NCBI RefSeq assembly: GCF_027497235.1
Contig: NZ_CP114902.1
Coordinates: 5,482,001 to 5,546,000 of the forward strand
DNA length: 64,000 nt
Direction of reading: 5' to 3'
Source: Micromonospora sp. WMMD1128
Lineage (GTDB): Bacteria; Actinomycetota; Actinomycetes; Mycobacteriales; Micromonosporaceae
Of the stretch, positions 53,159 through 64,000 are shown one piece after another. The notes below the pieces were generated by a model. The model was given only the letters and a program-made list of their open reading frames with translations, searched no databases and was not told where the DNA came from. Made by a program: the position numbers and the translations under genes. How positions within the stretch are numbered: the first letter of the stretch is position 1; each line of letters starts with the position of its first letter.

Positions 53159-53458
53159 CTGACCACCACCTCCTACACCGCGTAACCGACTCATCGAACA
53201 TCAAATAGCTGGCCGCTGTTCCGAATTGTCGCATTGGTCGCACCGGTCGACCATGGCTCGGACAAGTCCCCGACAGCGGTCGGCCACTCGGCGAATCCCG
53301 ACGGTGACATGATCGCCAGTCGGCCGCCCACACAGGCTGTCCGTCCCGCCCACCCGACCGGTTTACCCGCATCGCCAAATCACACACCCGGCCACAGACG
53401 CGACGACGGCCCACACCCGGCACCCGGAGGGCGCCGGCGCGGGCCGTCGTCGAACGCG

Positions 53459-55042
<1,584 letters not shown>

Positions 55043-55245
55043 TACCGGATGGTAGGACGCGGTTGCCGCCGCAGGGGTGAGGGATACCGCACACCGGGAC
55101 GCGGCCACCCACCGGAGGTGAGTAACTGCCCACATACCGTCGAGTAGATAAACGCCCGCCGCGTCGGGTTTCGCATCGGGCGTCGGAACCAGCAAGATAG
55201 AGGGGTTGTGTCCCAGCCCCCTCGATATCCCCCGGTGGCTTTTCT

Positions 55246-57219
<1,974 letters not shown>

Positions 57220-57268
57220 GTCGAGGCCGACGACCGGTGATGGTCCGCCGCCGTGCTATCAAGAGGCA

Positions 57269-58933
57269 ATGGCGGCGGACACCACTGACCTTGACGACCT
57301 TCGCGTGCGAGCCGAGCGCTGGCTCGCCGACGACCCCGACCCGGCCGACCGGGACGAGCTGCGCGCCGTCCTCGACGGGCTGCCCGGCACGGCCGCCGAG
57401 CTGGCCGACCGCTTCGCCGGCCCGCTGACCTTCGGCACCGCCGGGCTGCGCGGCCCGCTGCGCGCCGGCCCCAACGGGATGAACCTCGCCGTGGTCACCC
57501 AGGCCGCGGCCGGGCTGGTCGGCTGGCTCGCCGCCCAGGGCGGCGAGGGCCCGCTGGTGATCGGGTACGACGCGCGGCGCGGCTCGCGGGCGTTCGCCGA
57601 GCGCACCGCGCAGGTGGCCACCGGCGCCGGCCGGCCCGCGCTGCTGCTGCCCCGCCCGCTGCCCACACCGGTGCTGGCGTTCGCGGTGCGGCAACTCGGC
57701 GCCGTCGCCGGAGTGATGGTCACCGCCAGCCACAACCCGCCCCAGGACAACGGCTACAAGGTCTACCTGGGCGCGCGGCTCGGCGGCGAGCTGGGCGCGG
57801 GCGCACAGATCGTGCCACCCGCCGACGCCGGCATCGAGGCGGCCATCCGTGCGGTCGGCCCGCTGGCGCAGGTGCCGCTCGGCCCACCCGGCCAGGTGCT
57901 CGGCGACGACGTGGTCGCCGCGTACGTGGACCGGGCCGCCGCGGTGGTCGACCCGGCCGGGCCGCGCGACCTGCGGGTGGCGTACACGCCGCTGCACGGG
58001 GTGGGCGCGGCGGTGCTGACCGCCGCGTTCGCCCGGGCCGGCTTCGGAGTGCCCGGCGTGGTGCCCGAGCAGGCCGAGGCGGACCCGGCGTTCCCGACCG
58101 TCGCCTTCCCCAACCCGGAGGAGCCGGGCGCGGTGGACCTGCTCGTCGCGTTGGCCGACCGCACCGGCGCGGACCTGGCGATCGCCAACGACCCGGACGC
58201 GGACCGCTGCGCGGTGGTGGTACGCGACGGCGGGTCCTGGCGGATGCTGCGCGGCGACGAGGTGGGCGCGCTGCTCGCCGACCACCTGATGCGACGCGGA
58301 GTGACCGGCCTCTACGCCACCACCATCGTCTCCTCCTCGCTGCTGCGGGCCATGGCCACGGCACGAGGCATGCCCTACGACGAGACGCTCACCGGGTTCA
58401 AGTGGATCGTCCGGGCCGGCGGTGGTCACGAGCCGCTCGTCTACGGCTACGAGGAGGCGCTCGGTTACTGCGTGGCGCCGGAGCACGTGCGGGACAAGGA
58501 CGGCATCACCGCCGCGCTCACCGTCGCCGAGCTGGCCGCCGGGCTCAAGGCCCAGGGTCGTACGCTCACCGACCGCCTCGACGAGTTGGCCGCCGAGTTC
58601 GGCGTGCACCACACCGACCAGCTCTCGGTGCGGGTGGACGATCTGCGGGTGATCGCGGAGGCGATGGCGCGGATCCGGGCGGCCACGCCGACCGCACTGC
58701 TCGGGCACCCGGTCACCGAGGCGTCCGATCGGCTCCCCGACGCGGACGTGGTGACCCTGCGCACCGAGGCCGCCCGGGTGGTCATCCGGCCCTCCGGCAC
58801 CGAGCCGAAACTCAAGGCGTATCTGGAGGTGGTGGAGCCGGTGACCGGCGGCGACGTCCCCGCGGCCCGGCAGCGTGCCCGGGTCGCCGTCGCCGAGCTG
58901 CGCACCGAGATCGCCACCGCCCTCGCCCTCTGA
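57269..58933 (+). CDS. Phosphohexomutase (phosphoglucomutase/phosphomannomutase family)
   Basis: 554 residues, alpha-D-phosphohexomutase family. Catalytic phosphoserine loop MVTASHNPPQDNGYKVYL, metal loop IANDPDADRCAVVVRDGG, sugar-binding GYEEALGYCVAPEHVRDKDG and phosphate-binding RPSGTEPKLKAYLEVVEP. Length fits the long PGM/PMM type. Interconverts hexose 1- and 6-phosphates for wall precursors and storage sugars. Start ATG at 57269, 49 bp after the kinase stop. A repeat element is flush with the stop codon. Confidence 0.93.
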   Translation: MAADTTDLDDLRVRAERWLADDPDPADRDELRAVLDGLPGTAAELADRFAGPLTFGTAGLRGPLRAGPNGMNLAVVTQAAAGLVGWLAAQGGEGPLVIGYDARRGSRAFAERTAQVATGAGRPALLLPRPLPTPVLAFAVRQLGAVAGVMVTASHNPPQDNGYKVYLGARLGGELGAGAQIVPPADAGIEAAIRAVGPLAQVPLGPPGQVLGDDVVAAYVDRAAAVVDPAGPRDLRVAYTPLHGVGAAVLTAAFARAGFGVPGVVPEQAEADPAFPTVAFPNPEEPGAVDLLVALADRTGADLAIANDPDADRCAVVVRDGGSWRMLRGDEVGALLADHLMRRGVTGLYATTIVSSSLLRAMATARGMPYDETLTGFKWIVRAGGGHEPLVYGYEEALGYCVAPEHVRDKDGITAALTVAELAAGLKAQGRTLTDRLDELAAEFGVHHTDQLSVRVDDLRVIAEAMARIRAATPTALLGHPVTEASDRLPDADVVTLRTEAARVVIRPSGTEPKLKAYLEVVEPVTGGDVPAARQRARVAVAELRTEIATALAL

Positions 58934-58934
58934 G

Positions 58935-59020
58935 GTGTAAGGCGGGGGCCCTTCTTAACACCTGAGTGTTAAGAAGGGCCCCCGCCTCTACCGAATGCGT
59001 TAAGCGGGGCCCCCGCCTTA
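58935..59020. terminator. 3'-end palindromic repeat element, copy 6 (compound, convergent genes)
   Basis: A half element (GTGTAAGGCGGGGGCCCTTC TTAACACC, 58935-58962) is followed by a full one (GTGTTAAGAAGGGCCCCC, CTCTACCGAATGC, GTTAAGCGGGGCCCCCGCCTTA, 58966-59020). The first touches the mutase stop; the last TTA provides the stop codon of the GPP34 gene on the minus strand. Confidence 0.8.
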
Positions 59021-59701
59021 CATGCTGGGCCGCTTGCCGAGGGCGGCGTCCACCGCCTGGGCCAGGGCGGCGATGACCAGGCTCACCGAGGGGCGTACCA
59101 CGCTGTCGTCCACGCTCACCGTGCCGGAGAAGCCGGCGCCCGTGGCGATCTCCGCCAGGCGCTTGCCGGCGTCTTCCGCGGCGGGGCCGGTGAGCCCGAG
59201 CGCCGGCTCCATCCGCAGCACCGCGACAAGCGTGGCGAGGGCGGCGGTCCGCTCGTCCGGGAGCTGCCCGCTGGTGAGCGCCTCGGCCAGTCGCCGCCGG
59301 ATGTCCGCCTCGACCGAGGCGTCCGTCACCGGGTAGCGGTGCACGTGGATGAAGCCCAGCTCGGTCTCGTCCACGTCGCGGACCACGCCGCGTTCGCAGA
59401 GGTCGCCGAGGATCCGGTCGCGCAGGCCGTGCCGCAGCCGCTGCACCCACGACGACGGCGTGTGCGGGGTGTCCGCGGCGATCTTGGCGAGCACCGCGTC
59501 CGCGATCGGCTCGCCGGTCGGTGCCGGATCGACCGCCGTCAGGTTTCCGTCGGCGTACGCGACGCGGCCGGCCAGGGCCAGCTCGACCAGTACCGCGGCG
59601 GCCATCCCCAGGTCCAGGCTGATCCGCGGCATGGCCGCCTTGCCGGTTTCGTCGTCATACGCGAGGAGCAGCAGTTCCTCGGCGAGCGCAACACCATTCA
59701 T
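59018..59701 (-). CDS. GPP34 (GOLPH3/Vps74-like) family protein
   Basis: 227 residues with the family layout: ALAEELLLLAYDDETGK at the start, LGMAAAVLVELALAGRVAYA, PHTPSSWVQRLRHGLRDRIL, GVVRDVDETELGFIHVHRYP, and RTAALATLVAVLRMEPAL. Eukaryotic homologues bind PI4P and retain glycosyltransferases in the Golgi; bacterial ones are widespread in actinomycetes without known role. The last codons are formed by the adjacent repeat element. Confidence 0.9.
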   Translation of the reverse strand: MNGVALAEELLLLAYDDETGKAAMPRISLDLGMAAAVLVELALAGRVAYADGNLTAVDPAPTGEPIADAVLAKIAADTPHTPSSWVQRLRHGLRDRILGDLCERGVVRDVDETELGFIHVHRYPVTDASVEADIRRRLAEALTSGQLPDERTAALATLVAVLRMEPALGLTGPAAEDAGKRLAEIATGAGFSGTVSVDDSVVRPSVSLVIAALAQAVDAALGKRPSM

Positions 59702-59751
59702 GGCCCGGAACGCTAGCGCCTTCCCGCAGCCCGCGCACCGACTTGCCGTGG

Positions 59752-60384
59752 TCAGAAGCGGGGCATGCCGCCGAACTGGCGGTCACCGGCGTCGCCCAGG
59801 CCGGGGACGATGAACATCCGGTCGTTCAGGCCCTCGTCGATGGACGCGGTGACCAGTCGCAGCGGCAGTCCGCTGCGCTCCAGCCGGGCGATGCCGACCG
59901 GGGCGGCCAGCACGCAGAGCACGGTGATGTCGGTGCAGCCGCGGTCGGCGAGGAGCCGGCAGCAGTGCTCCAGCGAGCCGCCGGTGGCGAGCATCGGGTC
60001 GAGCACCAGCACCGGCCGGCCGGTCAGGTCCCGGGGCAGCGACTCCATGTACGCCCGCGGCTCGTACGTCTCCTCGTCGCGGGCCAGGCCCACGAAGCCC
60101 ATCGACGACTCGGGCACCAGGCCGAGCGCGGCGTCGGCCATGCCGAGCCCGGCCCGCAGCACCGGCACCAGCAGCGGCGGGTTGGCCAGCCGGGTGCCCT
60201 CGGTGGCGGTGACCGGGGTCTGGATCGAGTAGTTCTCGACCGGGAAGGAGCGCGCGGCCTCGTACACCAGCATGGTGGTGAGTTCGCGCAGTGCGGCCCG
60301 GAACGACGCGGAGTCGGTCCGGGCGTCCCGCATGGCGGTCAGCCGCGTCTGGGCGAGCGGATGGTCAATGACGTGTACGTCCAC
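59752..60384 (-). CDS. upp: Uracil phosphoribosyltransferase
   Basis: Makes UMP from uracil and PRPP (pyrimidine salvage). 210 residues: [20 protein letters not shown] start, [44 protein letters not shown] (PRPP loop) and [13 protein letters not shown] at the C-terminus (uracil site). Divergent from deoC, so nucleoside salvage genes lie side by side. Confidence 0.96.
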   Translation of the reverse strand: MDVHVIDHPLAQTRLTAMRDARTDSASFRAALRELTTMLVYEAARSFPVENYSIQTPVTATEGTRLANPPLLVPVLRAGLGMADAALGLVPESSMGFVGLARDEETYEPRAYMESLPRDLTGRPVLVLDPMLATGGSLEHCCRLLADRGCTDITVLCVLAAPVGIARLERSGLPLRLVTASIDEGLNDRMFIVPGLGDAGDRQFGGMPRF

Positions 60385-60507
60385 GATCGCTCAACCTACC
60401 GGTCCCCGGTCCGGCGCACGGTGGGTGCGGCCCGGCCAGCGACGCCGCTCACCACAGATCTGACGTGACCAAGATCACTCGACTCGCGGGTGCGTACTAT
60501 TCGGGGC

Positions 60508-61467
60508 ATGACGGCGACAGCGACGTCGGCCCGGTCGGACCTCTCCGAGCTGGGACGATCCGAGACCGCTCTGCGGACCTTCCTGCACGGCCTACCGGGC
60601 GTGGACCAGGTCGGCGCGGAGCAGCGGGCGGCCCAACTCGGCACCCGCTCCATCAAGACCACGGCCAAAGCCGAGGCGATCGACCTGGCGATCCGGATGG
60701 TCGACCTGACCACCCTCGAAGGGGCCGACACCCCGGGCAAGGTGCGGGCGCTCGCCGCCAAGGCCCTGCGCCCCGACCCGGCCGACCCGAGCTGCCCGCA
60801 CGTCGGCGCGGTCTGCGTCTACCCGGCGATGGTCCCGTACGTGGCCGAGGTGCTGCGCGGCAGCGACGTGCACCTGGCCAGCGTGGCGACGTCGTTCCCG
60901 TCCGGGCAGGCCCCGCTGGAGATCAAGCTCGCCGACGTCCGGGCGGCCGTCGAGGCCGGCGCGGACGAGATCGACATGGTGATCAGCCGGGGCGCGTTCC
61001 TGGCCGGGCGCTACGCCGAGGTGTACGACGAGATCGTGGCCACCAAGGAGGCGTGCGGGGACGCCCACCTCAAGGTCATCCTGGAGACCGGCGAGCTGGC
61101 CACCTACGACAACGTACGGCGTGCCTCGTGGCTGGCCATGCTGGCCGGCGGCGACTTCGTCAAGACCTCCACCGGCAAGGTCCCGGTCGCGGCCACGCTG
61201 CCGGTGACGCTGGTGATGCTGGAGGCGGTACGCGACTTCCGCGCCGCCACCGGGCGGCAGGTCGGCGTGAAGCCGGCCGGCGGCATCAAGAACACCAAGG
61301 ACGCGATCAAGTACCTGGTCATGGTCAACGAGACCGTCGGCGCCGACTGGCTCGACCCGGACTGGTTCCGGTTCGGCGCGTCGAGCCTCCTCAACGACCT
61401 GCTGATGCAGCGCACCAAGCTGACGACCGGCGTCTACGCCGGCCCCGACTACTTCACCCTGGACTGA
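60508..61467 (+). CDS. deoC: Deoxyribose-phosphate aldolase
   Basis: Cleaves 2-deoxyribose 5-phosphate to glyceraldehyde 3-phosphate and acetaldehyde. 319 residues, class I aldolase barrel: VDLTTLEGADTPGKVRALA, VGAVCVYPAMVPYVAEVL, DEIDMVISRGAFLAG, LKVILETGELATYD, GGDFVKTSTGKVPVAATLPV (Schiff-base Lys in KTSTGK) and VGVKPAGGIKNTKDA. ATG at 60508. The aldehyde dehydrogenase pair directly downstream could oxidise the acetaldehyde formed. Confidence 0.95.
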   Translation: MTATATSARSDLSELGRSETALRTFLHGLPGVDQVGAEQRAAQLGTRSIKTTAKAEAIDLAIRMVDLTTLEGADTPGKVRALAAKALRPDPADPSCPHVGAVCVYPAMVPYVAEVLRGSDVHLASVATSFPSGQAPLEIKLADVRAAVEAGADEIDMVISRGAFLAGRYAEVYDEIVATKEACGDAHLKVILETGELATYDNVRRASWLAMLAGGDFVKTSTGKVPVAATLPVTLVMLEAVRDFRAATGRQVGVKPAGGIKNTKDAIKYLVMVNETVGADWLDPDWFRFGASSLLNDLLMQRTKLTTGVYAGPDYFTLD

Positions 61468-61472
61468 ACGCG

Positions 61473-62897
61473 ATGTTCGAATACGCCCCTGCACCCGAGT
61501 CGCGCGCAATCGTCGACCTCAGGCCGTCCTACGGCCTGTTCATCGACGGCGAGTTCGTCGACGGCGAGGATCTCCACAAGTCGATCAGCCCGGCCACCGA
61601 GGAGGTGCTCGCCGAGGTCACCTGGGCCAGCGAGGCGGAGGTCGACCGCGCGGTCCGGGCGGCCCGGACGGCGTACGAGAAGGTCTGGGGTCCGATGCCG
61701 GGCCGGGACCGGGCGAAGTACCTGTTCCGGATCGCCCGGATCGTTCAGGAGCGCTCGCGCGAGCTGGCGGTGCTGGAGTCGCTCGACAACGGCAAGCCGA
61801 TCCGGGAGTCCCGCGACGTCGACCTGCCGCTGGTGGCCGCGCACTTCTTCTACTACGCCGGCTGGGCCGACAAGCTGGAGCACGCCGGGTTCGGGGCGGA
61901 CCCGAAGCCGCTCGGCGTCGCCGCGCAGGTCATTCCGTGGAACTTCCCGCTGCTCATGCTGGCCTGGAAGATCGCCCCGGCGCTCGCCGCCGGCAACACC
62001 GTGGTGCTGAAGCCGGCCGAGACCACCCCGCTCACCGCGCTGCTCTTCGCCGAGATCTGCCAGCAGGCCGACCTGCCGGCCGGCGTGGTCAACATCGTCA
62101 CCGGCGCCGGCGACACCGGCCGGGCGCTCGTCGAGCATCCGGGCGTGAACAAGGTCGCGTTCACCGGCTCCACCGAGGTCGGCAAGGCCATCGCGCGTGC
62201 CGTCGCCGGCACCCGCAAGAAGCTCACCCTGGAGCTGGGCGGCAAGGCCGCCAACATCGTCTTCGACGACGCCCCGGTCGACCAGGCGGTCGAGGGGATC
62301 GTCAACGGCATCTTCTTCAACCAGGGCCACGTCTGCTGCGCCGGCTCCCGCCTGCTGGTCCAGGAGTCGGTCGCGGACCAGGTGCTGGAAGCGCTCAGGT
62401 CCCGGATGGCCCGGCTGCGGGTCGGTGATCCGCTGGACAAGAACACCGACATCGGCGCGATCAACTCGGCCGAGCAGCTCGCCCGGATCCGCGAGCTGTC
62501 CGACGCCGGCGCCGCCGAAGGCGCGCAGCGCTGGTCGCCGCCGTGCGAGCTGCCCGACCGCGGCTTCTGGTTCGCGCCGACCATCTTCACCGGCGTCACC
62601 CAGGCGCACCGGATCGCCCGCGAGGAGATCTTCGGCCCGGTGCTGTCCGTGCTCACCTTCCGCACCCCGGCGGAGGCCGTTGAGAAGGCCAACAACACGC
62701 CGTACGGCCTGTCGGCCGGGATCTGGACCGACAAGGGTTCCCGGATCCTGTGGGTGGCCGACCGGCTGCGCGCCGGCGTGGTCTGGGCCAACACGTTCAA
62801 CAAGTTCGACCCGACGTCGCCGTTCGGCGGCTACAAGGAGTCGGGCTACGGTCGCGAGGGCGGCCGGCACGGGCTGGAGGCGTACCTCAATGTCTGA
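61473..62897 (+). CDS. Aldehyde dehydrogenase
   Basis: 474 residues, NAD(P)-dependent ALDH superfamily, full length. VAAQVIPWNFPLLMLAWKIAP, VLKPAETTPLTALL, VAFTGSTEVGKAIARAVAG, LTLELGGKAANIVFDDA (catalytic Glu), FFNQGHVCCAGSRLL (catalytic Cys), EEIFGPVLSVLTF. Starts 5 bases after deoC stop and overlaps the truncated homologue by 8 bases, so the three form one operon. Acetaldehyde is a reasonable substrate (inference from deoC). Confidence 0.93.
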   Translation: MFEYAPAPESRAIVDLRPSYGLFIDGEFVDGEDLHKSISPATEEVLAEVTWASEAEVDRAVRAARTAYEKVWGPMPGRDRAKYLFRIARIVQERSRELAVLESLDNGKPIRESRDVDLPLVAAHFFYYAGWADKLEHAGFGADPKPLGVAAQVIPWNFPLLMLAWKIAPALAAGNTVVLKPAETTPLTALLFAEICQQADLPAGVVNIVTGAGDTGRALVEHPGVNKVAFTGSTEVGKAIARAVAGTRKKLTLELGGKAANIVFDDAPVDQAVEGIVNGIFFNQGHVCCAGSRLLVQESVADQVLEALRSRMARLRVGDPLDKNTDIGAINSAEQLARIRELSDAGAAEGAQRWSPPCELPDRGFWFAPTIFTGVTQAHRIAREEIFGPVLSVLTFRTPAEAVEKANNTPYGLSAGIWTDKGSRILWVADRLRAGVVWANTFNKFDPTSPFGGYKESGYGREGGRHGLEAYLNV

Positions 62898-63714
62898 GCG
62901 GGTCGCGGTACGCAAGACGTACAAGCTCTTCATCGGCGGGAAGTTCCCGCGCAGCGAGTCGGGACGGTCGTATCTGGTGCAATCCGCGAACGTGTCGTTG
63001 GCCTCCCGCAAGGACGCGCGGGACGCGGTGGTCGCCGCCCGGGCCGCGGTGAAGGGCTGGGCCGGGGCGACCGCGTACAACCGGGGTCAGATCCTCTACC
63101 GGGTGGCCGAGATGCTTGAGGGCCGGCGCGAGCAGTTCGTGGCGCTCGGCGTACCCGCCGACGAGGTCGACGCCGCGATCGACCGCTGGGTCTGGTACGC
63201 CGGATGGTCCGACAAGCTGCCGCAGGTCTACGGCGGGGCGAACCCGGTGGCCGGCCCGTACTTCAACCTGTCCGCGCCGGAGCCGACAGGCGTGGTGGCG
63301 GTGGTGGCCCCGGAGGCGCCGGCGCTGCTCGGCCTGGTGAGCGTGGTCGCCCCGGCGATCGTCACCGGCAACACCGTGGTGGTGGCCGCCTCCCCGGCGG
63401 CCCCGCTGGCGGCGGTGACCCTGGCCGAGGTGCTGGCCACCTCCGATCTGCCCGGCGGCGTGGTCAACATCCTCACCGGGCGGCTGTCCGAGACGGTGCC
63501 GACGCTCGCCGCGCACATGGATGTGAACGCGATCGACCTGACCGGTGCCGCCGACGCCGAGCTGGCGGCGGAGCTGGAGGTCAAGGCCGCGGAGAACCTC
63601 AAGCGGGTGCTCCGGCCGGCTCCGGCCGACCACGACTGGTACGCCGACCCGGGCGTCACCCGGATGACCACGCTCCTGGAGACGAAGACCGTCTGGCACC
63701 CCAAGGGCGTCTGA
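62890..63714 (+). CDS. Truncated aldehyde-dehydrogenase-like protein, no catalytic residues
   Basis: 274 residues, matching only the N-terminal and cofactor-binding half of the ALDH fold: YKLFIGGKFPRSESGRSYLV, YRVAEMLEGRREQFVALG, WVWYAGWSDKLPQVYGG, GVVAVVAPEAPALLGLVSVV, LPGGVVNILTGRLSETVPTL. It lacks the ELGGK Glu and the active-site Cys region, then ends with RMTTLLETKTVWHPKG. Translationally coupled to the full ALDH, so probably a regulatory or structural subunit and not decay; both are seen as a pair in other actinomycetes as far as I recall. Confidence 0.85.
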   Translation: MSERVAVRKTYKLFIGGKFPRSESGRSYLVQSANVSLASRKDARDAVVAARAAVKGWAGATAYNRGQILYRVAEMLEGRREQFVALGVPADEVDAAIDRWVWYAGWSDKLPQVYGGANPVAGPYFNLSAPEPTGVVAVVAPEAPALLGLVSVVAPAIVTGNTVVVAASPAAPLAAVTLAEVLATSDLPGGVVNILTGRLSETVPTLAAHMDVNAIDLTGAADAELAAELEVKAAENLKRVLRPAPADHDWYADPGVTRMTTLLETKTVWHPKGV

Positions 63715-63721
63715 CCCCTCT

Positions 63722-63737
63722 CTACTACGGGGGGTAG
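63722..63737. promoter_or_regulatory. CTAC-N8-GTAG dyad upstream of the BlaI-type gene
   Basis: CTACTACGGGGGGTAG shows the CTAC/GTAG half-sites typical of BlaI/CopY-family operators and sits 9 bases before the regulator's GTG start, so autoregulation of a leaderless transcript is likely. Confidence 0.5.
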
Positions 63738-63746
63738 GATTGGGGG

Positions 63747-64000
63747 GTGACTCGGCTGGGGGACCTTGAGCGTGCGGTGATGGACGTGCTGTGGGATTCG
63801 GCGTCCGCCACGCCGGACGGCGTGACCGTGCGCGAGGTCGCCGACGCCCTGGACGGGCGTGAGCTGGCGTACACGACCGTGATGACCGTGCTCGACCGGC
63901 TCGCCGGCAAGGGCATGGTGCAGCGCGAGCGGGAGGGGCGGGCCTGGCGTTACCGGCCCGCCGCCACCCGGGAGGCGCACATCGCCCAGCTCATGCTCGA
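63747..64000 (+). CDS. BlaI/MecI/CopY family transcriptional regulator, 3'-truncated by window end
   Basis: The visible 84 residues carry the family winged helix: LGDLERAVMDVLWDSASATP, VTVREVADALDGRELAYTTV (recognition helix), MTVLDRLAGKGMVQREREGR, AWRYRPAATREAHIA. Such regulators are usually followed by an M56-type peptidase gene, which would lie outside the window. GTG start, no clear ribosome-binding site. Confidence 0.9.
   Translation, partial: MTRLGDLERAVMDVLWDSASATPDGVTVREVADALDGRELAYTTVMTVLDRLAGKGMVQREREGRAWRYRPAATREAHIAQLML

Overview
The window looks like chromosomal DNA of a filamentous actinomycete, most likely Micromonospora or a close relative in the Micromonosporaceae. The evidence is very high GC (about 70% in hand-counted 60-base lines of ordinary genes), frequent GTG starts, many GTGA/ATGA overlaps between consecutive genes, and an actinobacterial gene set: GTP-type PEP carboxykinase, acyl-CoA carboxylase alpha/beta/epsilon, GuaB1, SigE-type ECF factor, PASTA-less Ser/Thr kinases, mycosin, Uma2, GPP34 and excalibur proteins. 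The genus is inferred; no rRNA or tRNA gene is visible.

Layout. 1-6.2 kb: a partial gene, two small hypotheticals, an XRE regulator, otsB, an isoprenyl transferase (uppS) and a geranylgeranyl-reductase-like flavoprotein interrupted by in-frame minisatellites, followed by an intergenic region with three long inverted repeats. 6.2-12.2 kb: a membrane protein, pckG, two GtrA proteins, a PH-domain protein and birA. 12.3-31.7 kb: a dispersed acyl-CoA carboxylase locus (accB at 12.3, accE at 21.2, maf at 24.5, accA at 30.0 kb) with other modules in between: ECF sigma factor pair, PanE-like reductase, M50-like protease, Uma2, secreted GH25 muramidase, Ser/Thr kinase, a three-gene type-VII-secretion-like cassette with mycosin, O-methyltransferase, MFS exporter, and a PadR/ABC-2 exporter. 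31.8-39.5 kb: GuaB1, a MarR regulator with a heterodimeric ABC exporter, an editing-less threonyl-tRNA synthetase with a Thr-Thr-Thr leader peptide and attenuator-like hairpin, and an excalibur protein. 39.8-44 kb: DedA protein, remnants of a duplicated toxin-antitoxin locus, a DUF998-like membrane protein without its own stop, and an LpdA-type NAD(P)H-quinone dehydrogenase. 44-48.3 kb: GNAT, SCO6745-like, coiled-coil and MBL-fold proteins.

48.3-53.2 kb holds a four-gene convergent-edge operon: GCS2-type glutamate-cysteine ligase, N-formylglutamate-amidohydrolase-like protein, gamma-glutamylcyclotransferase-like protein and M20 amidohydrolase. This is the best candidate for an undescribed gamma-glutamyl pathway. 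53.4-64 kb: acyl-CoA mutase large subunit, a second Ser/Thr kinase, phosphohexomutase, GPP34 protein, upp, deoC, a full-length aldehyde dehydrogenase plus a truncated partner, and the start of a BlaI-type regulator.

Two non-coding themes stand out. A family of about 55-bp palindromic elements (TTAAG...GGGGCCCC...CTCTACCGGAGGC) occurs at six places, always at the 3' end of genes; five lie directly against a stop codon and in two cases the element supplies the stop codon. In addition, several proteins contain in-frame minisatellites of 9, 15, 18 or 27 bp in linker regions. A low-GC block (about 22.54-24.09 kb) has its borders inside two genes of the type-VII-like cassette and suggests homologous replacement by foreign DNA.
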